NCBI RefSeq assembly: GCF_000715075.1
Contig: NC_134096.1
Span: 37,893,804 to 37,957,803, forward strand
DNA from: Nicotiana tabacum
Taxonomy: Eukaryota; Streptophyta; Magnoliopsida; Solanales; Solanaceae
Length of the DNA stretch: 64,000 bases
Reading direction: 5' to 3'
This document shows positions 57,263 to 64,000 of this stretch, piece after piece. A program made the position numbers and the translations under genes. A model generated the notes under the pieces. That model did no database searches, was not told where the DNA came from, and worked only from the letters and a program-made list of their open reading frames with translations. Each line of letters begins with the position of its first letter. Within the stretch, counting starts at the first letter, position 1.

Positions 57263-57889
57263 ACTTGTCACGACCCAATTTCTCCCTACGTGAATTGTCG
57301 TGATGGCACCTAGTCTCTACGACTAGGTAAGCCTAACACTTTGCGAAAATAAGGCAAAAGCATGAACATTAACTACTAACAGTAACAAATATCTAATAAG
57401 CAACTGAATGCCACTCGGCATATACAATTATCACCTCTAAAAATGTACAAAACAATTCCCAAAACCCGAAATACCGTATGTCACAAGATACTAAGAAGTC
57501 TTAACCGTTCTATACATCATTTCTATAGAAAGAAGGAAAGATGGACATAGGGGAATAGAGGGGGACTCTGAGGATCTGCAGGCGCGAGCAGATGTACCTT
57601 GAAGTCTCCAATAAGCAGCAACGACTACAACTAGTAATGAGGCTGGTAAGATGAACCTGGATCTGTACACGAAAAATATGTGCAGGAAAGGGCGTGAGTA
57701 CACCACAACAGTACCTAGTAAGTGCCAAGCCTAACCTCGGTCGAGTAGTGACGAGATCAGATTAGGGCCCTACTGGTATAAATATAATGAAATAAGACAG
57801 AATGAAGTATTGCAGTAAAATAAATACGAAAATCTAACAGAAATGGAATCAATGAAAGACAATAGCTCAGAACACAGTGGTAACAACAG

Positions 57890-58085
57890 GAGATCTCCCG
57901 AGATACCGTCTCGTAGTCCCAAACATAAATGTGCAGGGGAATCTTCCGGAATACCGTTCCGTAGTCCCAAAATAAATATGTAAAATAGGGGGATCTCCCG
58001 GAATACCGTTCCATAGTCCCAAAGTAAATATGCAGTACATGGGGATCTCTCGAAATACCGTTCCGTAGTCCCAAAGTAAATATGC
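57890..58085 (-). repeat. hairpin array in D 5' LTR (4 units)
   Basis: Four units with constant loop TACCG: CGAGA-TACCG-TCTCG (57899-57913), CGGAA-TACCG-TTCCG (57947-57961), GGAA-TACCG-TTCC (58000-58012), and CGAAA-TACCG-TTCCG with one mismatch (58051-58065). The first two stems differ at two pairs and both remain complementary. Confidence 0.78.
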
Positions 58086-58320
58086 AGTGCCACGAACCGA
58101 AATAACAATTACAGCAAGAAATCCTACAGTTTAGACTAAGTTCAAGTCAAGGAAAGTATGTAATTTCACTAAACATGTTGCATAGAGTTCTAATAGGTAG
58201 TTAAACAAGTAGGCATGCTATTCTAGTCTAAACAGGATAGTTACATATGCTAGTGTGTTTCAAATAAGGAGAAAACAAGTTATGACTTAGAGAAAAATGG
58301 AGTTTTACAACAAATAGCCT

Positions 58321-58348
58321 GTGCACGCACTCGTCACCTCACGTACAC
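58321..58348 (-). other. LTR hairpin with conserved GAGGTGACGAGT loop (D 5' LTR)
   Basis: Minus-strand stem GTGTACGT / GCGTGCAC with two G-T positions that remain pairable as RNA. The loop is identical to the 3' LTR copy. Confidence 0.65.
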
Positions 58349-58909
58349 GGCGCTCACATATCAAACAGTACCAACTCATAAGGGGAGTTACCCCATACAA
58401 GGTTAGGCAAGTCCCTTACCTCGAACCAAGCTCAAATCAATCCGTCACAATGCTTTTTCCACGAATATCCGACTCCGAATGGCTCAAATCTAGCCAAAAC
58501 CAATTACATAACATAAATATAGCTACAAGAAACTAATTTAGCTAACGAAATCAAAGCTAAGGAAAGAAACTAGAAAAACGCCCAAAAAGCCTCCCCGGAC
58601 CCACATCTCGAAATCGGGTAAAAGTTATAAAATAAGAACACCCACTTACTCACGAGTTCACTCGTACAAATATTATCCAAAACCGATGCCTAATTCCCAC
58701 TCAAAACTCAGATTTTTGGTTGGGGAACATTTTCCCCAATTCCCCAATTTCCTCACTCAAATTCCTTAATTTAATGACATATGATCAAAATAGGATTAGG
58801 AATTGTTGTACCCACTGATTTCCTCTGAAAAACTCTCGAAAAATCGCCTTCCTCCGAGCTTTCAATAAAATTTTGTGTTATGAAATTTCAACCCTTGAAT
58901 ATGCCCTTT

Positions 58910-59245
58910 TCTGCCCAGCGATTATCGCACCTGCGGGCCAAGGACCGCATCTTCGGTTCTGCACTCGCGGAATTCCCATCGCAGGTATGGCTTTTCACTT
59001 AAGGTACCTCGTCCGCATCTGCGATCAAGAGGTCGCACCTGCGCGTGCTCACCTGCGCACCTTTTATCCGCTTCTGCGGTCCCAGACCGCTCGTGCGGTT
59101 CCCTGACTCGCACATGCGGGCATCGCAGATGCAGAACACCCCTCACACCTGCGATCCTAGACCTCCTTCCCATTTACACTTCTGCAGTTCCTTAGCCGCT
59201 TCTGCGGCTCCGCACCTGCGACTGAAAGTGCGCAGGTGCGGTGAC
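58910..59245. repeat. CTGCG/CGCAG-rich block in D 5' LTR
   Basis: Counterpart of 51225-51545, with the same arrangement and scattered base changes, many of them at CpG. Confidence 0.82.
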
Positions 59246-59930
59246 ACCAGATACAGAATCATCAACAGTTTCACCTAAGTCCAAATCAACCCGTTAAGCA
59301 CCCGAAACTCACCCGAGCCCCCCCTCCCCTGGACCTTAACCAAACATACCAACCAATCCTAAAACACCATACGAACTTAGGCGAGCCTTCAAATCACATC
59401 AAACATCACAACACGAAAAATGCACGTATTCAAGCCTAAGGAGCTTTGAAATTTCCCAAATCTACAAACGACGTCGAAACATTTCAAATCTCTTCCTAGT
59501 GACCTCAAATATTACCCACAAGTCACAAATGACACTAAAAACCTACTCCCACTTCCGGAATTCCATTTCGGGTCCGATATAAATTTCCATTGTAGGTCAA
59601 AATCGCCAAAATTCCAACTTTCTCCAATTCAAGCCTAAATCTACTACGGACCTCCACAATACTATCCAGACACGTCTCTAAGTCCAAAATCACCTAACGG
59701 AGCTAACGGAATTATAAAAATTCAAATCCGAGGTCATTACCCACAAGTCGACGTCCGGTTGACTTTCCAACTTAAGCTTCCGAATAAGAGACTAAGTGTC
59801 ACAATTCACTTCAAAACCAATACGAACCCTACCGGCAATGCAAAAATAGCAGAATAAGATACGAGAGAAATAATTAATAGGGGATCCGGGCTATAACTCT
59901 CAAAACAACCTGCCATGTCATTACATTATA

Positions 59931-60261
59931 TAATATTTCGAGTGCCACAGATGGAGTGGGGCGCTGCCTGTAGTGTTGTTTCCAGAACCTCAACATTCCT
60001 AATGCTAGAGATAGTGCCCCATGCTAGCTAGGAGCTGGCGATGGGAAATCGTTTCTATTTCTCCCGGAAATGGGCATAACTCTCTCATACGATGTCCGAA
60101 TTCGACGATTCTTTTTGCTATGGCTCCCTAATTTCCATACGGATCTAATTCTTTAATAAAAATTGAATTTGGAGCTCATTTGCTTAATGTGATACCACTT
60201 ATTCTTGAATAAATGGAGTCGACGCATCCTAGAAATATCCAAATTAAATTTCGAGCATACG
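59931..60261 (-). repeat. element C 5' LTR, piece 3
   Basis: It matches the left LTR at about 19590-19905. It ends with CATACG, the last five bases ATACG being the left target copy of the next insertion. Confidence 0.85.
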
Positions 60262-62529
60262 TGTAACACCACGAAAAATTTCAAAGTACTTAAGCGCTAT
60301 TAAGAAAGTCGATATGCACTAATTATATTATTTTATGTATATAAAAGGACTATTATATGAATGATATCAATTGATCATGATAATATATGTATGAGGTGCA
60401 TTGAGAATGGTTTATGAACTAAGAAGGGCCCCAAGGCTAAGTCAAGTTGAAGATTTTATGGTGGGATAAAGTTTCCAGTGAGTTTGCACAAGACCTAACT
60501 TCAAACGAGCATACCTATCTAGATATGAAGAGTTATATGGTGTATTACCTATAAAATGAAATCTCTTTAAGTGTAGTTACCAACGCTTCAAACCGTTTTT
60601 CATTTGGACATTCCTACAAGACGCTATGACCAAATTATAAAAAGCTGACAGAATGCGATTCTGCGACCATTATGCTATCGCAAAATGGTTATGCAACCGC
60701 AAACTGGTCGCAGAATGGACCAGAACAGCTCGGTTCTGAGCGCCTATTTGTGCGACCCGCATACCAATTGTGCGGTACATTGTGCGACCGCATAACTGAA
60801 TTCGGAGGGTTAATTTTCCTCTTTTCATAACTCAACCCCATTTTGATAAATAGGCTTCGGAGCTTATTTTGGGGTGTTTTTCTGAGGGTTTTAGAGAGAG
60901 GTAAGAGCATTTTAGAGAGAGAAGCAGGGAACCTAATATTATAATCATCCAATCTTGCACCAATCTTCAAGAATCAAGGAAGTTAATCACAAGATCTTCA
61001 TCTAAGAGGTAAGGTTCCATACCCTAGTTTCCAATTTCGAATTTGGGTAAAAGATGGTTGATTTGGAGTATGATTCTTGGGTATAAGAGCATTATTTACA
61101 CATGCTTGTACTAATAAGGTTTGTGGGAAGATTTTTGAGCTCAAATAAGTAAAGATTGGGTTGTGGAATGAAGGAAATCTTGTAGAAGAACCTTGTAGTT
61201 AGATTTGCACACCCAGTGTTTGATAAAATGCTCAAATGAGCAGAGTTCATGAATATCTTCCTAATAATGGTTCAATTTTGTTATGTCTCAAAATAGATTG
61301 GGATTTCTAAAATTTTCGGAACGTTGTAGTAATTTAAGGAAAGCTCAAAGCAAGGTATGTTGGCTAAACTATTCTCTTAGAATTGAATTCAATGATATTC
61401 TCATAAGTTTCAAGTATGGGTGTCTCAAGTTCCTTATTCTATGTTCTGAGTTGTTCCCAATAAATTCAATTGTCCTGAATAAGCAAAGTGTCGAGAATTA
61501 AGTATTTAAAACGTGTTCCAAATATTCCTAACACATTATGTTATCCTTTGGGAATGTGTTCAAGAATGATATGTGTATTAAAATTCTATGTCTTTGAGTT
61601 GTGTTTCAAATAAAGGTTATGATTCCAAATTGTGTGAGAAAATTCAATATGCTTAAGACTCTTAATTGCTCATATGTGTAAATAAAGCCTTGATTGGAAA
61701 TGTCTTACTGTTGATAACTTATAAAGATGTGAAAGAAGTATGAAATGCGATGATTGATATAAGTGAAAGTTATACTTGTGGCCAATGGTGCCAATGGAAT
61801 TAAAAGATATGAAAGAAGTATGAAATGTGATGATTGATATAAGTGAAAGTTATACTTGTGGCTAATAAAGCCAATGAAATGAAATGCTGTGAGAAATGTT
61901 ATGAAATGAGCCTTGATTCAACTATTCCAAAATGACTTCGAAAATAGAGTTGCCTAAAAGTTTATAAACTCAAGTCATGCTCATATGTGGTTGTTTTAAC
62001 AAACGTTATGATTTGTGAGTATTTTCAATATGTTTTGCGTTCTTACATATTCGTGAGGGGAAATGGTGTATTGCCCTTTGTGGGGAAAAATATGTCAAGA
62101 ATAAATGGTTTGTTATTTGTTGATGATCTTAACTTACGCATCAATTGCCAATCATTTTACTCCATTTCTCAGAAAGAAATCTATTGTGCTTAAATTGTTC
62201 ATTTCTAATGAACTTAAAGTTGTGATTTACGAAATATTATATGTATGTTGATATTTATGATGATGATACATGAGAAAGAAGAAATGAAAGTGTGAAATAT
62301 CAAATATGGCCACCGTGCCTTGAATAAAGAATCTTGTGAATGGCCAAAAGAGCGAAGGAAATATTGTTATTGTTATTGTTATTGGTTGAAATTACTAGAG
62401 GAGATGTATACAATGTGAAAGATGATGAGGTAAATACATTTGCACCTATGTTATTTTTGTGAATTATTCCCCTTATTTGGGATGCGATTGATGTGATAAA
62501 ATTATTCCTCTTAATTGGGATGAGATTGA

Positions 62530-63070
62530 TAGATATAAAAAGGGTTAATGTCTCGAATAAGACAGCCTAGCCGATCAGGTCGTGATCGGACTCCGTGCTA
62601 AAATTACGGTGGTATTGGTATTGATAATAATTGTTGTTGATTCTCTAATGAGGTAGCCTAGCAGATCGGGTCGTGATCGGACTCCGTGCTAGAATTACGG
62701 TGGCATTGGTAATGATAATAATTGTGGTTGATCCTCTAATGAGATAGCCTAGCCGGTCGTGTCGTGATCGGACTCCGTGCTAAAATTACAGTGGTATTGG
62801 TATTGATAATAATTGTGGTTGATTCTCTAATGAGATAGCCTAGCCGATCCGGTCGTGATCGGACTCCGTGCTAAAATTACGGTGGTATTTGTATTGATAA
62901 TAATTGTGGTTGATTCTCTAATGAGATAGCCTAGCCGATCGGGTCATGATCGGACTCTATGCTAAAATTATGGTGGTATTGGTATTGATAGTAATTGTAG
63001 TTGATTCGCTAATGAGATAGCCTAGTCGATCGGGTCGTGATCGGACTCCGTGCTAAAAGTATGGTGGCAT
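62530..63070 (+). repeat. 91 bp hairpin-bearing array in the solo LTR (about 6 copies)
   Basis: Units contain AGCCTAGCCGATCGGGTCGT, then GATCGGACTCCGTGCTAAAA and ACGGTGGTATTGGTATTGAT. The stem CCGATC/GATCGG with a 7-base loop is kept in most units; one has CCGGTC (a G-T pair) and one CAGATC (a mismatch). Element B's LTR has two copies of the same unit type. Confidence 0.85.
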
Positions 63071-63375
63071 TGGTATTGTGCACATCTGTAATGTGAACAC
63101 TTGTATTATGAACATTGGTATTGTGAACATTGGTATTGTGAATAGGGGTATATACATGCTAAAGATCTCCCAACCAAAAATAATATTATCATCGTGATTT
63201 GATTATCACTTCCCTGTGTTATCTCCATATTTTGGAAATTATTATGTTTTAACTTGGCATTTGAATATCATTGATTGTGACTTGATGTTAGGGATTTCCC
63301 TTTCTTACATTGGTATTCTATTTTGAAAGAGGATAATTAGCTTTACATACTAGTACTATTCCACATGTACTAACG

Positions 63376-63414
63376 CCCCTTTTGCCGGGGGCGCTGCATC
63401 TTCAATGGATGCAG
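63376..63414 (+). other. twin hairpin near U5 of the solo LTR
   Basis: CCCC (63376-63379) pairs with GGGG (63387-63390), then CTGCATC (63394-63400) with GATGCAG (63408-63414). Same arrangement as in elements B and C. Confidence 0.7.
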
Positions 63415-63750
63415 GTGATTCATCAACAGTGCAACTTTGGTCATTATTAGCAGTTGCTCCCTATTCAACATGTTTTGGTGAGCCCTATTCTATTCTGGGC
63501 CCGATGTCACTTGATGTTACACTTTGTGTCTTGAGGTATAGATGGGGCCTTGTTGCCGGCACTTTCATACTATTCTTCTGTAATATTTAGAGGCTCCGTA
63601 GACAGGTTGTGGGTGGTGTATGATGATGGAGTACGTCTACTCTTTATTCATGGATGAGTTTGGGTAGAAGGGAATCTAACTGGCTTGCTCGATCGGGTTC
63701 ACTCGGTTGAGCGCCGGTCGCGCTCCCCGAGTTTGGGGCATGACAATACG

Positions 63751-63918
63751 CCCGAGTACAAAATCACCGTCCGGACCTAACGGAATCATCAAAACTCCGA
63801 TCCGAGGTCGAATACAAAAAAACTCAAACTTGGTCATAATACATCATATGAAGCTACTCAAGACTTTAAATAGTTGAAAGGAGCATAAATGTTCAAAACG
63901 AAAAGTCGGGTCGTTACA
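63751..63918 (-). repeat. element C 5' LTR, piece 4 (outer end)
   Basis: Matches 19917-20085 of the left LTR and ends GGGTCGTTACA, the outer terminus of C on the minus strand. Confidence 0.88.
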
Positions 63919-64000
63919 CTTACACTGCCTTCAGGCAAGCCAACAGTGATTGATAAACTTAATTACCTATTTTAGTATTTTGAAATTATAATTTTCATTA
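63919..64000 (-). repeat. element E LTR, right piece (to window edge)
   Basis: It starts with CTTAC, the right copy of C's target duplication, and continues ACTGCCTTCAGGCAAGCC. Joined in register to 15640-15682 this resembles the primer-side end of F's LTR (AACATTTCACTTTCTAGGAA AG region). The LTR runs past the window edge. Confidence 0.7.

Larger units (their letters stand above)
49168..59925 (-). mobile_element. element D: full-length Tekay/Del-type chromovirus
   Basis: 5' LTR 59925-57266, primer site, gag-pol, polypurine tract, 3' LTR 52148-49168; total 10,758 bp. Flanks are GTATA (49163-49167) and TTATA (59926-59930), one mismatch, and the host LTR of C reads GAGTATATAAT across the site, as in its left copy at about 19580. 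The coding region has stops and frameshifts in every domain. The LTRs differ in length because the 3' copy has an internal tandem duplication and separate small deletions. Confidence 0.93.
57266..59925 (-). repeat. 5' LTR of element D (2660 bp)
   Basis: Plus-strand ends TGTCACGACCC and CATGTCATTACA. It has one copy of the segment duplicated in the 3' LTR. It contains the hairpin array (57890-58085), the conserved loop hairpin (58321-58348), a CTGCG-rich block (58910-59245) and the AAACTCACCCGAGCC segment (59307-59321) that the 3' LTR has lost. Confidence 0.92.
60262..63745 (+). mobile_element. solo LTR (3484 bp), B-related family
   Basis: It starts TGTAACACCACG, ends TTGGGGCATGACA and has perfect flanks ATACG (60257-60261 and 63746-63750). 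Contents: a CTGCGACC/CGCAAA-rich block (about 60650-60800), a TAAGAGGTAAGGTTCCATAC segment (about 61003-61022, compare B), a two-copy 80 bp repeat (about 61715-61870), a 91 bp array (62530-63070), a twin hairpin (63376-63414) and a terminal CGATCGG/CCGGTCG hairpin (about 63690-63721). No internal region is present. Confidence 0.92.
15683..63918 (-). mobile_element. element C: large LTR element with almost no internal region, host of the nest
   Basis: Two LTRs in the same orientation enclose a polypurine tract (20086-20099), a short internal region and a primer site (23223-23234). Removing later insertions leaves about 4.4 kb of left LTR, about 3.9 kb of right LTR and only about 0.6 kb internal. 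That size pattern is that of a LARD-type non-autonomous element, or an autonomous one with a large deletion. The flanks are CTAAC (15678-15682) and CTTAC (63919-63923), a 5 bp duplication with one mismatch, and the host LTR of E reads through when C is removed. The LTR ends and leader resemble element B, which may be the autonomous relative. Confidence 0.85.

Overview
The window reads as plant nuclear heterochromatin, most likely Solanaceae and possibly Nicotiana. The evidence is a set of chromodomain Ty3/gypsy elements with 2-4 kb LTRs and initiator-Met tRNA primer sites, a dispersed GC-rich repeat I recognise from Solanaceae, and a plant-specific RING/von Willebrand A (WAV3-type) gene fragment. 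Nothing in it is bacterial: no operons, no CRISPR, and no rRNA or tRNA genes. More than 90% is retrotransposon. No retroelement in it has an intact gag-pol.

Layout. (1) 1-1378: the 5' end (LTR, primer site, gag start) of a Tat-like Ty3 element on the minus strand, running off the left edge. (2) 1379-2266: unassigned DNA with homopolymer tracts. (3) 2267-3636: the last exon(s) of a WAV3-type gene on the minus strand, interrupted by one in-frame TGA. (4) 3637-3721: a piece of dispersed repeat. (5) 3722-14586: element F, a minus-strand Tekay/Del-type chromovirus that has lost its 3' end and carries a solo LTR (5967-8909) in its reverse transcriptase. (6) 14587-15639: AT-rich MITE-like DNA and a remnant of element E. 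(7) 15640 to the right edge: the LTR of E, split by a nested block of about 48 kb.

The nested block. Target-site duplications let the order be read. Element C (15683-63918, minus strand, 4.4 kb LTRs, only about 0.6 kb of internal sequence left) sits in the LTR of E. C received a solo LTR (20327-22860), full-length element A (23242-43909, plus), an A-family solo LTR (44513-46385, minus), full-length Tekay-like element D (49168-59925, minus) and a 3.5 kb solo LTR (60262-63745, plus). A in turn received an LTR fragment (about 27950-28830), full-length element B (30482-40888, plus) and a 425 bp deleted solo LTR (43090-43514). Five insertions have perfect 5 bp duplications and five have one mismatch.

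Main observation of interest. The LTRs of these families share little sequence but have a common layout: a CpG-rich degenerate repeat block, then (in Tekay-type LTRs) a hairpin with a near-invariant GAGGTGACGAG loop, then a tandem array whose units each hold a short inverted repeat, then one or two hairpins just before U5. Stem sequences differ between units and families while pairing is kept. This looks like conserved RNA or DNA structure, not conserved sequence.
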